Of a DNA stretch of 64,000 nt, positions 21,898-32,973 are shown piece after piece. Location of the stretch: assembly GCA_008729055.1 (NCBI GenBank), contig SDUX01000004.1, positions 2,916,172-2,980,171 of the forward strand. Direction: 5' to 3'. The translations under genes and the position numbers were made by a program. The DNA is from Pyropia haitanensis (taxonomy: Eukaryota; Rhodophyta; Bangiophyceae; Bangiales; Bangiaceae). The notes beneath the pieces were generated by a model. That model saw only the letters and a list, made by a program, of their open reading frames with translations, was not told the origin of the DNA and ran no database searches. Positions within the stretch are counted from its first letter, which is position 1; each line of letters begins with the position of its first letter.

Positions 21898-22163
21898 CCG
21901 CAGCATCCGCATTCGCAGCAGCAGCAGCAGCAGCAGCAGACGGCCTACCGTGGCGGCGGTGGGGGCGGCGGCATGGAGGAGCCCGTCAACCCGCAGGCGC
22001 TCGGGGGCGTCCTCGACCAGATCATCTCGCCCGGCGCCGCGGCGGCCGGCGCCATGCTCGGCGGCGGGCCCGCGGCGCCGCTGGCGCTGGGCGGCCGCCC
22101 CCACGACGAGATGATGTCCATCCTGTCGAGTGGCACGACGACCACGTCGGCGGTGCCGCGCGG

Positions 22164-22225
<62 letters not shown>

Positions 22226-23418
22226 TCGCCGGCGCGGGCGGGCCCGCCGCGGCCGCCCCCGCGACGCGCTTTTACGGCCGCCCCCCGCCGCCGCCGCCGG
22301 TCGCCTACACCGCGTCGACGGCGGGCCCGCCGGCGCCGCTGTGCGCGCCGCTGGTGCCGTCGTCGTCGCTCACGTCGGCCGTGTCGGCGACGGCGTGCCC
22401 GGCGCAGCCGCCCAAGGTGTCGCCGCGGGGCGTCATGGGCGGCTTTTTTGAGGGCGACGCGGACGGCCTGGACGAGCAGGCGGTCGCCGAGGCGGACGCC
22501 GAGGCCGCCGCCGCGGCGGGCCCCATGGCCGCCGCCGGCCAGGCCGTGTACGCGTGGCCCGGCCGCGGCGCCGCCGCGCCCGCGGCGGCCGACGGCGGCC
22601 GCTTTGGCGGTCTGCCGGGCGGGCGGGCGGGCCTGCCGCCGCCGCCGCCGGTGCGGCAGACGGCGCTGGCCGGCCGCCGGCCGCCGGGCCTGGACCTGCC
22701 CCCCGTCGGTGGGGTGCCGCGGCCCGCCCTGGCGGTGCCCGCGTGGCCCATGTCGCACGCGCCCATCACGCCGTGGGTCGCCGAGCCACAGCCGGTGGCG
22801 GCGGCAGCGTCTGCGGCGCTGCCGCCACCGCCGCCGCCGCCGGGCGCGTATGGGCCGCCGGCGGGTGTGGCGGCCGCGGCGGCCGCGTCGGGCCCGTCGG
22901 CGGCGGCCGCGCGGCGGCGGCGGCGGTGGGAGCTGACCCGCCCGCCGTCGCTGGTGGAAAAGAAGCCGTACGTCAATGTGGACGGCGTCGTGTCGGCGTC
23001 GGAGCTGCTCTCCCGTCGCCGCCGCAACATGGCGGTGACGACGGGGGTCATGGTCGGCGATGGCGTCGTGCACAACCCGGTGGTCGGCGGCAGGGGCGGC
23101 GTCAGCAGCGCCGGCGTCGCGTCCCTGCCGGGCTCCCTCGCCGCCGGCGTGGGCGGCGGGACGTCGACCAAGATGACGGACAAGGAGCGGCGGGTGCTGC
23201 GGCGGCTGCGCAATCGGGAGAGCGCCGAGCGCTGCCGCCTCCGCGCGGTCGGCCGCGCGGACGAGACGCGCCGGGCGGCGGCCAAGCTCGCGTCGGAGAA
23301 TGACCGCCTGGCCGAGGAGGTGGACCTGCTGCTGGCCGAGGTGCAGGCGCTCGCGACGGACGTGGTCGCAAGGGGGGGGTCGGTTCGGGGCATTGAGACG
23401 GGCATTGGGTCTGGCTGA
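21688..23418 (+). CDS. bZIP transcription factor
   Basis: The true ATG at 21688 gives 576 residues. I reject an upstream extension because it would translate the T-run at 21576-21600. The C-terminal bZIP domain starts near Lys495: its basic region RRLRNRESAERCRLR has the N-x7-R signature (Asn509, Arg517) that contacts DNA. It is followed by a leucine-zipper-like coiled coil (LASENDRLAEEVDLLLAEV) at about 525-555. The N-terminal 490 residues are low complexity, as in many transactivation regions: Q52-Q69 is encoded by an uninterrupted CAG run, a second Gln block follows, and a Gly-Val repeat is encoded by GGCGTC units near 22165-22225. It should act in the nucleus as a dimer. Target genes and subfamily cannot be inferred; the zipper is short. 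The gene is convergent with the peptidase gene downstream. Confidence 0.88.
21841..21894 (+). repeat. CAG trinucleotide repeat, 18 units
   Basis: Eighteen uninterrupted CAG codons encode a polyglutamine block in the bZIP protein. A second, shorter CAG block follows at about 21916-21939 after an HPQHPHS spacer. Confidence 0.95.
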
Positions 23419-24280
23419 TCGGGGCTGTCCCTGTGGAGGGGGGGGGGGGGGGGGGTGGGGGCAGCGCGACGTTGGGGCTGGAGGAGGGGGTGGTGGCTGG
23501 GCGGGCGTGACGTGCGCCCGCCGTGGTCTTTTTTGGCTGCGAGGAGGGACGCGGGTGAGAGAGGGAGTGGGCTGGGCGTGCGGTTGCCGAGAAGGTCGAC
23601 TCTCATGTGCGCGTGTGACCACTGCACGGGCGTGTGTGTCTGTCTTTGTGTGTGGGCGCGGCGGGTGGTGGGGGCTCGCGCCCCCACGACCCCGCCGCGT
23701 TGCATGATCCGAGATGCGTTTGTTGCTGGCTGGCCAGAGGAGGGGGCGGAAGGTGGGGTGGTGCTGGGTGGTGCTGGGTGGGGTGGGGTGGGGTGGTGTG
23801 TGCGGGGGAGTGTGTGCTTCCCCGCCGGGGGGTGAAGCGGCGTGATGTTTTTTTTCTGTCTTGTCGGTCACCGCCCCCGCCGCGGTGGGTGGATGATGTT
23901 TGGGTGCTGGCCGGTGGGCCGCCCGTCTGGGGCGCGCGTATTGTATGGCGTTTGGGTGCCGGGGGGGGGGGGGGCGCCGGCCGGCAGAGAGCGTAAATTC
24001 GTGTTGACTGCCGCCGCTCGCGCGCCGTGGGGATGACCACGGGCCGGCCTCCACAGGCAAATCGCCCCTCTGCAACGAAGGGGACGGACACGGGGGCGAC
24101 GATCTCCAAGGCGGGTGGCGGCCGCCGCTACCGCCGCCGCAGTCGGCGCCCTCGCTCTGGCCACCCGCGGTGCCCTGATCGTGGCTTCCACCGCCGGGTG
24201 CCGCCGGCCCCCGTGTGGCGCCACCCCCCCCTCTTGGTCCCTCCCCTTCCCCCCAACTGCCGACACCCGCACGCGCACCC
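23419..24280. other. Convergent intergenic region, bZIP and APEH 3' ends
   Basis: Sequence between the stop codons of two genes that face each other. It has a G-run at 23437-23456, short GGGGT repeats near 23777-23797 (GGTGGGGTGGGGTGG), a T-run near 23847 and a G-run near 23959-23972. No further gene is visible. Confidence 0.5.
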
Positions 24281-24885
24281 TCAGCCGAGGTGCGTCCACA
24301 GCCACGCGAGCGCGTGGACCATCGCGTCGTCCCCCCCCCCCACCCCGTCAATCGCGTGCGTCTCCGCCGCGTAGTGGCGCACCGCGACAACACCGCCCGC
24401 CGCGCGGAGGCAGCGCGCCCACTCGCGCGACTGCTGCGGCGGCACCCGCCGGTCCGAGCCGCCCACCTGCAGCAGCGTCGGCGGCGGCCGACGCGCGGCC
24501 CCGTCGCCGCTGTCGCCGCCGCCGCCGCCGCCGCCGCCGCCAGTGCCCCCCGCCGTCGCGGCGCGCCCGAGCCACGCCACCGGCGAGGCCTTCCACATGG
24601 CCGTCAGCGCGGCGAGCGGCACCGGGTAGGCGGCGGTGCCCCCCCCCCCCGGCGGCGCCCCCCCCCCCGCCGCCGCGACGCCCGCCTCGGCGTAGCACCA
24701 GTCGGGGATGTCGGTGGCGGCGGCCATGGCCGCAATGTCCACCACCGCGTTGCGCAGCACCGCCGCCGCAAAGGTGGACGGGTAGCGGGCCGACAGGTGG
24801 GCGCCGAGGAAGCCCCCGTGGCTGCCGCCCACAATGCCCACCCGCGGGCGCGGGGCGCCGCCATTGCCGCCGTCGCCACCGTTGC

Positions 24886-24916
<31 letters not shown>

Positions 24917-27427
24917 AGCGTCGCCACGATCACTGGCGCCGCCGGCGAGCGCGTCGAGCGCCCAGGACGTGGCCGCGACGCACTCGCCAACGTCCTGGGT
25001 GCCGACCCGGCCGAGCAGCGACACGACCGCCGCCTGCGGCGCGCCGGTGCTGCCCCGGTAGTTGACCATCGCGACCGCGTAGCCGGCGCGCACGTACGCG
25101 GTCAGGGCGGGCGAGTAGGCCGAGTTGTACGCCGAGTGGGGGCCCCCGTGGGGGTAGACGATCAGCGGGGGGGCGGCGGCGGCCCGCCGCACGCCCGCCG
25201 GCGGGCCGCCGCCGGCCGCCACGCCGCCGCTGTCATTGTTGGCGGGCGGTATCGCCGCCGCCGCGCCGGGGGCTGGCGTGAGGAGGACCACGTGGAACGC
25301 GTCGGCCACGCCCGCGGCGTCGGGGTCGACGGGCGCGTACCGGATGGCCGCCGCGTCGGCGGGGAGGGCGTCTGCGGCGGCGCCGTCGGCGCCGCCCGCG
25401 TCGGCCGCCGCGGCCGTGTCCACCCGCCGCAGGTACTGGGTGCGCGCGGTGAGGACGCCCAGATCCGCCCGCCGCGTGACGGGCGTCAGGCGCAGGGGCG
25501 GCGGCGGCGACGGCCCGCCGGCGGCCGGCGGGGCGTCCCCCCCCCCCTCGGCACCCCCATCGTCGGTGGCGAGCGCCACCCACGGCGGCGTGTCTGGCCC
25601 GCTGACCTCAACGAGCGCCACCCCCCCCGGCGCCACGTCGTGCACCGTGACACAGGCACCGGGCACCGCCACCGCCACACTCACCGCCGCCGCCGGGTCG
25701 GCGGCGGCGCCGTCGCCGCCGTCCCGGACCGCCGCCACATCCACCCGCACGCGGAGCACGACGGAGCGCGCCCCCCAGGCGGTGCCCACCAGCAGCGCGT
25801 CGTCGCGGAGCCACGGCGCCGCCGGCAGCGCGTGCGCAAACAGCCCCGGAAACGCGGTCGCGGCGGGGTGCCCCGGCACGACGCCGACGACCGTCGCGAC
25901 GGGCGCGTCGGCCCAGCCGGCGGCAGCGTCGGCGGCGGCGGCCGGCCGGCGCACCCCGACGCGCACCACCGACGCGGAGCAGTGGGCGCCCGTCCAGGGG
26001 GTGGCGAGCCACACCACCGCCCCGCCCGACGGGTGGAAGCGCGGCGACCGCGCGCAGCCGTCGTCGCCGCTCAGGCGCACCACGTCGGTCAGCGTCGGCG
26101 CGGCGGCAGCCGCAGCCGCGTCGACCGGCGGCGGCGCGGCCGCCACGTACACCGACGAGCGGCGGTTGTAGCAAAAGCGGAGGCCCGGCTGGTAGGCCGG
26201 CGCGTCCGGGTCGCCCCCGCCCACCGCCGGGCGCCCCGAAAACGCGACCGCCGCCCCGTCGGGCGACCACACCGCGTCGCCCACAGCCAGGCCGGGCGGC
26301 ACGCCGGCCAGGCGTGCCACCGTCGGCGCCGCCACATCCGGCACCGCGTCGGCGTCGGCGTCGCCCGCGTCGCCACCCGACCGCGGCACGGCGGCGCCCC
26401 AGTCAATGAGGAAGAGCGTCGGCGCGCGGCGGCGGACGTAGCACTCGCCAAAGTCGTCGTCCCGGTCGGCGTACGCGTCGACCATCCCCGCCCCGAGGAC
26501 ACCCTTGGCCACCCGCGGGCCCGCCGCGTCGGCCGCGTCGACGCCCCCGCCGCCGCCGCCGCCACCGCCACCGCCATTGCCGCGGCCGGCAGCGCCGTCC
26601 GCGGCGGCGCTCCCCACGGGCGCCTCGGCGGCGTAGATGTAGCGGCGGCAGTCGGGGGACCACCCCCCCCCCCCCCCAAACCACTCGTCCGTACAAAACG
26701 GCCCGTGCACCGCCGGCGGCACGCGGGCGGTGGCGGCGAGGCCCGCGGGCCCCCACAGCTCGACAAACGCGTCGGCGCCCCCCCCCGGCGCGCCCCCCCC
26801 ACGCCCACCCCCCCCGCCGCCGCCCGCCGCGGCGGCGGCGGCGGCGGCGGCACCGCCCGCGTCGGCCGCCGCGGGCACCTTGACGACCCACCAGGTGCGG
26901 CACGGCGACGGGCCGCCGCGGCCGCCGCCGACGGGCGGGGTGGCGGCGTAGGCGCCCCCGCCGCCGCGCACGTGGGTGACGGTGTGCGCCGCGCGGGCGA
27001 GGCGGGTGGCGGAGCGGGCGGTCCAGGTGGTCGACACGGCGCCGCCGGCAGCGTCGAGCAGCGCCGCCGCGGTGAGGGCGCGGGCGGGCGTGAGGGTGGC
27101 CGCCCAGGCCGCCGCCGCCGCCGGCAGGTGCGCGTGGTGGGCCTCGGCGGGGGGAGGGGGGGGGGGGGGGGGGTGCCGGTGGCGGACTCGGGTGCGGGGG
27201 GGGGGGGTGGTCGCCCATGGTGGGCGGCCGCCGCCGCCGCCGCTGCCGCCGCGGCGGAGGCGGCGCCCGCTGGGGGGGGGGGCCGCCGCGGCGGGCCGGC
27301 CGGGCGCGGCGATCCCCCGCGCCGCCTGCCAGACGCGTGGGCGGGGAGAGACGCCAGGGGGGATGGAAAACGCGGCGGGTGGGGTGGGGCCGCGCTCAGA
27401 GACGCTCGACGGGGGCAGCCGGGCCAT
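24281..27427 (-). CDS. APEH: Acylaminoacyl-peptidase (S9C, prolyl oligopeptidase family)
   Basis: The first true ATG is at 27427, giving 1048 residues. The C-terminal alpha/beta-hydrolase domain carries the catalytic triad: Ser869 in GGSHGG, Asp992 in GSDRRVP and His1024 in THAID, with PHGGPHSAYNSAYSP and VNYRGSTG forming the oxyanion region. The preceding beta-propeller region keeps APEH-specific blocks: a VHGPFCTDEWFGG segment, GLRFCYNRRSSVY and DIPDWCYAEAG. The enzyme removes N-acylated amino acids from blocked peptides and helps clear damaged proteins, usually in the cytosol. It is about 300 residues longer than the usual 730, because of Ala/Gly/Pro/Asp-rich insertions between propeller strands (for example 26520-26600 and 26810-26880). 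The first 100 or so residues are low complexity with G/C runs near 27150-27215, so the exact start is uncertain. Confidence 0.92.
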
Positions 27428-29430
27428 CGACGAGGGCGGGGGGGAGCGACGATGCCGAGGAGCCAGGCGTCTTGCCACACTGGTGGATCCACCAGCAGGG
27501 CCGCGGCAGAGTTGGCTCCCACCTCGGCCACGTGGCGATCATGGCCAAGGAATACCTCATGGCAAAGACACGTGGACGGATGAACTAAACACGGAGGGAG
27601 CACCAGCCATTTACTGGCACGAAGTCAATTGTATAGTATTGCGTGTATCGAAGAGGTTGAAGTGTCTAGATTGATTCTTCGGTGTACGTATTGTGCTTCC
27701 AAAACACTTTGCTCTGCTCAGAATTCAGCAAGCAACTGGCTCTCCTCCCTTGGAGAGACTCTCCGATGGTAAGCCACGGAAGGCCAGGAGACGATTGAAG
27801 AGAGACGATGTGCGCGCTCCGTCGTCCAGCGCAGACACATCGGCGTGGGTCCAGCTGGGCTCGCGCTGTGACGCTCACCCTCTCACGCGCCGTGCGTCAT
27901 GTTCGTTCCCGAGGAAGACGCGGACGCTCGTCTGTATAGCACAGAAGATGACTCCAACGCAGTCAGACATCCTTTGAACGCCACTGGTCGCCATGCTTTT
28001 GGACAGCCGTCAGCTCGTGGCACGGCCACGGGACTGTGCGTCGTCTGGGAGGAGCGACGCAGCCCGTTCCCGTGAACTCTGCCAGAGCCGGCACTCGTAC
28101 ACGTGGTCGTCAAGTACGCAAGTGCGTCCAGACAGAGGTCCGTGGATGGACACGGCCTCGAACAACCGCTTGCCACCCGCACAGACGACCTGTCGCGTGG
28201 CGTCTGTGTACGTCGCCATCCCAGACGGCCTGGGAACCCCTGTTTTGCCGTCGCACTGCAGGCACTGTCGGGGGCGTTGGAGCGCGCACGGCCACGGTCG
28301 GCGGCGCCTGGCACGTCCGGCCGCCACCGCCGACGTGGACGGCCGACGCGGCCAACGCTCCTGGGCCATACGGGCGGCGCGCCCCAGTGGTGGGCGCCAG
28401 CCGCCGCCGTCGACTGCGCGGCGCACCTGTCCGGCAGAGCGCAGCCGCGCGTGCGTGTCGCCGCTTGAAGACGGGTCTGAGTGCTCTGCTTTAGTTCTTG
28501 TCGACCTACTCTCTGCGCACGTACAAGGCTGGTCCCCAGCCGGGGACAGCCCGCGTCCTCACTGTGGGGCACCATCCCCCGCCACCCCGCCCCGTGTCCG
28601 CAGTGGGCCACCCAGCCGCGGTGCCGCCCCGTGCCGCCCCCTCCACAGCGCCAAACCGCAGCAACCATGCCGCGCGGTCACGAAACCCCCGCCCCACGAC
28701 CGTCTTGGGTGGCCCCACGGGTGGCTATCCAGGTCGTCGCGGGGGGTGCCAAGGCGGCCGGCAACGAAAGTACAAGCCGCTGCTGCGCGCCCCCCGCCAC
28801 GGCAGCTGCTGCGGGCACTACCGCCACGGCAGGTGCCCCACCAGCAGCCTCTGGCGGGGCGCACCACGTCTTCTTCCACACCCCCCTCCCGGGCCAGTGG
28901 CTCCTCGCCGCCGCCAACGATGCCGACAGTGCGCGGGTAAACGGTGTGCTCCACTGCGCAAGGGTGGCGGCCCCTCCAGAGTGTGGTCCCCAGGAGGCTG
29001 GCGCCATGGTCGGGCAAGGCCTTGGGCGTCTTGGTGGAAGGCCACGGCGGCAGCGCCAGGGCGCCCCCGCAGCGCACCCCACCGGTGCCTTGCGCCGCAG
29101 ACGAGAGCCACCCTCCATAGGGGGTACCGCGGACCGCAGCAATGCGCTCCACGTGCTCGAGCATCTGGCAGGTGGGAAGGTGCCCGGGTGCGAGCGGAGC
29201 TGTGCTCGGCCGTCGCTGCCCCGTCGGCTCGTGACACGCCACGGTCAGGGGGGGGCCGACCCCGTCCCACGGGGCTGGCCGTCCCGTACCTTGACTATCC
29301 CACACCGGCCCAGAGGGGACGGGGACGCCCCGCACAACCCACCCCCCTCCCCCTCTCCCCCCCCCCTCCCCCTGGCACCCCTTCCCGCTGCGGCCGCAAT
29401 GTCGGTCCACCGCGCGGCGGTGGCCCCCCC
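27428..29430. other. Intergenic region between divergent APEH start and cyclin 3' end
   Basis: The 27560-28000 part has unusually low GC for this window (for example AATTGTATAGTATTG near 27628). Several short frames are open from 28000 to 29300 on both strands, none with a recognisable family. A 20-base sequence at 28087-28106 recurs inverted at 41716-41735. C-runs occur at about 29340-29375. This may hold promoters and UTRs only. Confidence 0.45.
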
Positions 29431-30534
29431 TCACCACTCGTGCGACAGCACCGGGCTGCCGGCCGGCGTCGGCCCCCCCCCCCGCTCCACGCGGCTCATC
29501 AGCGCGCGCTCGTACACAAAGTACTCGTCGGCGCGGACAAAGACGGCCCAGCGGAGGCGGGAGAGCATGGCGAGCTCGAGGCGGCGGAGCTCCGCGAGGC
29601 CCACCCCGCCCACCGCCGCGGCGAGCGCGTTGGGCAGCGCCGGCTCGTGGAGGGTCTTGGCCGCAATCAGCAGCGCCGTGATGAGCAGCCGGTGCACATT
29701 GAGGGAGGTGACCGCCAGCGTGCCCGGGTGCGCTGCCTGCAGCCGGTCGAGCAGGATGAGGGCGGTGATGTACGTCGAGGGGGGGGTGGGCAGGTGCGTG
29801 ACCAGCCGGGAGATGTAAAAGGGCAGGGGGAAAGCCTGGGGGTGGAGCGAGTAAAAGAGCGAGTGTGGGGCCGAAGGCGGGGGAGGCGGCTGCGACTGTG
29901 GACAAGAAGCAAGGCAAGGCAGCGCAAAGGCAGGGCCAGGCCGCACAAGTGGGAGCGTGCGCGGAGCAAGGCGGAACAAAAAGGTCAGTTTGTGTCCACC
30001 AAGGTACCAGTGGTGCACTCTCCCCATCCCCCCCCAACCGAGACGGTCCTCCCCCTGTCCATCGGTGGAGCCCCCAACCCCCTGTCTGTCCCCACCAGCA
30101 ACTCCCAACGTACATGGTAGTTGAGACGACACAGCTTCTCCAGGTCCGCCGACAGGACGCGCACAAACGCCGCCTCCCCCCCGGGACCAAACTCGTCCGC
30201 CTCGTCTGGCAGGTCCAGCGCCCCCCCCCCCCCGCCCCCCCCAGGCCGGCGGGCCCAGCCGCCACCCCCCCCCGCGGCGCCAGCGCCGCCGACGCCGCCA
30301 TCCGCCGCGACGCCCACCCCCCCCCCCCCCGCGGCGCCGCGCTCCTCGCCACGTGCAGCGACGATGCCGGCACGGGCGGCACGGGCGGCGGCGGCCGCGA
30401 CACCCAGCTGCCGCCCGCCTCTGCCGCGTGCGCCCCGTCGTCGCCGCCGCCGCGGTGGCGGCGGCAGCCGCCGGCGGTCGGCGCGGGGAGGGGGCTCGGC
30501 GGCGCCCTGCCGCCGCCACCGGCGACACCACCAC

Positions 30535-30582
<48 letters not shown>

Positions 30583-30839
30583 GGCGGCCGCCACCGCGGC
30601 CGCCGCCGCCGCGGCTGCGGACGCCGCCGCCGCTGCCGCTGCAGCTGCTGCTGCAGCTGCCGCCGCCGCCGCCGCCGCCGACGCCGTCGCCGCCGCTGTC
30701 GCTGCTCACCGACGAGTCCCCACACGACCAGTCGGCCGCGGCGGCGGCCGCGGCCGCGGCGGCGGCAGCGGCAGCGGCCATGGCCGCCGCGGCCGCCGCG
30801 GCCGCGCCGCGTGCGACGGGGGGTGGGGGGGCGACGGGC

Positions 30840-30881
<42 letters not shown>

Positions 30882-30946
30882 CGTCCCATAATGGCGGCAC
30901 CGCCGCCGCCGCCGCCGCCGCCACCGCAGCGGGGGATGGACCAGCC

Positions 30947-30998
<52 letters not shown>

Positions 30999-31087
30999 AC
31001 AATGACCAGGCCACCGCCGACGGCGGCTCGGCGGTGGTGGAGCGGGTCCCCGCGGCGGCCGCGGGGCGCAGCGCCCTTGGCCACCAT
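29431..31087 (-). CDS. PHO80-like (P-type) cyclin, one intron and one homopolymer frame break
   Basis: Exon 2 (29835-29431) encodes the cyclin box: FYISRLVTHL, YITALILLDRL, the hallmark LNVHRLLITALLIAAKTLHEP and LAELRRLELAMLSRLRW blocks of PHO80/cyclin-P/U proteins, ending HEW-stop. Exon 1 ends at 30114 with the matching N-terminal helix (VRVLSADLEKLCRLNYH) before a GTACGT donor. The remaining exon 1 starts at an ATG at 31087 with Gly/Ala-rich sequence and a natural-looking DWSCGDSSVSSDSGGDG segment. That frame differs from the frame of the exon end. The two meet at the C-13 run at 30221-30233 (G-run on the coding strand), so one indel there, or a second intron, is needed. Such cyclins bind a CDK, as in yeast phosphate signalling or plant cell-cycle control. 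An alternative acceptor exists at about 29896. Confidence 0.78.
29836..30113 (-). other. Intron of the cyclin gene
   Basis: A 278-nt intron from GTACGTTGGG to a CCACCCCCAG acceptor, phase 0 on both sides. It restores continuity between the helix ending LNYH and the cyclin box starting AFPLPFYISRL. A second AG at 29896-29897 would add 20 residues (SQPPPPPSAP...), still in frame, so the acceptor choice is not settled. Confidence 0.65.
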
Positions 31088-32140
31088 GGCGGTGGGAAAG
31101 GCAGAGGGGAGGGGGACGCGGGAGAGCGCCGGGGGGGGGGGGGGGGGGGGGGTGGGGGTCGGCGTATGAAGAGTAGGTGTGGCGGGGTGGGGGCTTCAAG
31201 AGGAAGGTGAAGGGGGAGGGCGGTGGGGGGGGTGGGCGCAGAGGACGACCAGGAGAGGAACCGACACGGCGGACGCGGGGAAGAGGAGTGGGCGGCCGCC
31301 TTGGTGGGTGTGCCGCCGTCCCCGCCGTCGGCGGCGGCGGCGTCTGCGGGCGGCCGCGGCGTGCGGCGACCGCCTCGGTCGGCGGCAGCGTGGCGCGGCG
31401 GGGCGCCCGTCGCGGCGGCGCGTCGGCGTGCCACCCGGGAGGCCGGCACCGTGGACGCCCGGCCGGCGGCGGCCGCGGCCGTCGCGGGGGACGGCCGCAG
31501 GTGTAGGCGCGGCGCGCCGGCCGCCCCGCCGCCGAGCCGCCGCCGTCATGCGCGCCGCGCGCCGGCGGGGGTGCAGCCGCAGACGAGGGGGAGGGGGGGG
31601 GAGGGGCGGCTGCGGCCGCACCGCCCCGCGGCGCAGCGCCGCAGCCGGCGGAGACGCCCCCCCCTCACCCACCGGCGCCCTTCCCCCCCTCCTCTGCCGG
31701 CAGCCTCCCCCCCCCCCCCCACTGCCCCTCGCACGGTGCGCCATTCCCGCGGCGCGGCGTCCACGGTCGCCCGCCCCCCCCCCCCGGCGGGGGTGAGCGC
31801 GCGGGTAGCCGCGCCCGTGGGGCGCCGTCCCCCCCCCCCCCCCCCCCCCCTCCCAGCCGCCGCCCGCCGCGGCGGGCCGCGGCGGTGGCCCGCGGCGGCG
31901 GCATGTGGGCGGAGGCGAGGCGAGGAGGGGGGGGGGGGGGGGGGTGCCCTTGCAACCCCCGCTGGGGAGGCCGGGGGGGGCAGGGGGGGGGGGAGGGGGG
32001 GGGCGGTGTCCACGCGCAGCGCAGGCCCATCCCGCACGCGCGAGGGGACACGGTGGGGGGTGGGCGCCCGCGGCGGGGTGCGGGAGGGGGGGGGCGGGGG
32101 GGGGAAGGGGGGGGGAGCCGCGACCGCGCCGGCCGCCGGT

Positions 32141-32176
<36 letters not shown>

Positions 32177-32177
32177 G

Positions 32178-32209
<32 letters not shown>

Positions 32210-32234
32210 CTCAGCCGACGGCGCGGGCGGGCAG

Positions 32235-32269
<35 letters not shown>

Positions 32270-32908
32270 GCACCAGCGAGGCAGGGACGGACGGCGGACG
32301 GCGCGGCGCGCGGCGGCCGGCGGTGGGCGGTACGCCAAGCCGGCCGCCCGCGTCGGGGGGGCGTCTGCCGCCGCCCGCGGCGCGGCGCACGCCGGCCGCC
32401 GTCCGCGGCGCGGCGCGGCGCGGCGCGGGCGGCGGCGGCGGCGGCGGCGCGACGCCGACGCGGGCGGCCGCCGCCGCGCGGGTCGCCGCGGCGGCCGCCG
32501 CCGCCGCCGCCGCGGCCGCGCCGCGGCGGTGGTGCCACGCCGGCGGCCGCCGCGGCGGGCGGCCGTGGCGGCCGCGGCCGCCACCGCGGGGCGGCCGCCC
32601 CCCCGCTCCCCACACGGGTGCGGCGGCGGCGGCGGTCGCAGCGGCGGCGGCGGCGGCGGCGGCCGCCGCTGCTGCCGCCGCTGCCACAGACGCTGCCGCT
32701 GCCCTCTGACGGCGGTGGCGACCCACGCCGCCCGCGGCGGGCCGCCGGCGGCGGCGCCGCGGCAGCGGCCGCGGCGGCCGCGCGGCGGCGGCGGCGGCGG
32801 CGGCGGCCGCCGCCGCCGCCGTGGCGGCCGCCGCCACACCCCAGACGCGGCGGCCGCGGCCACCCACCCCGCACTCCACCCCGGGTGCGCCCGGGGTGGC
32901 CCGCACCC

Positions 32909-32973
<65 letters not shown>

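Noticed and set aside
20962..24393. Minus-strand open frame of over 1100 codons
   Set aside because: It is antisense to the bZIP gene and to the flanking intergenic DNA; its peptide is low complexity and the bZIP frame has the clear domain.
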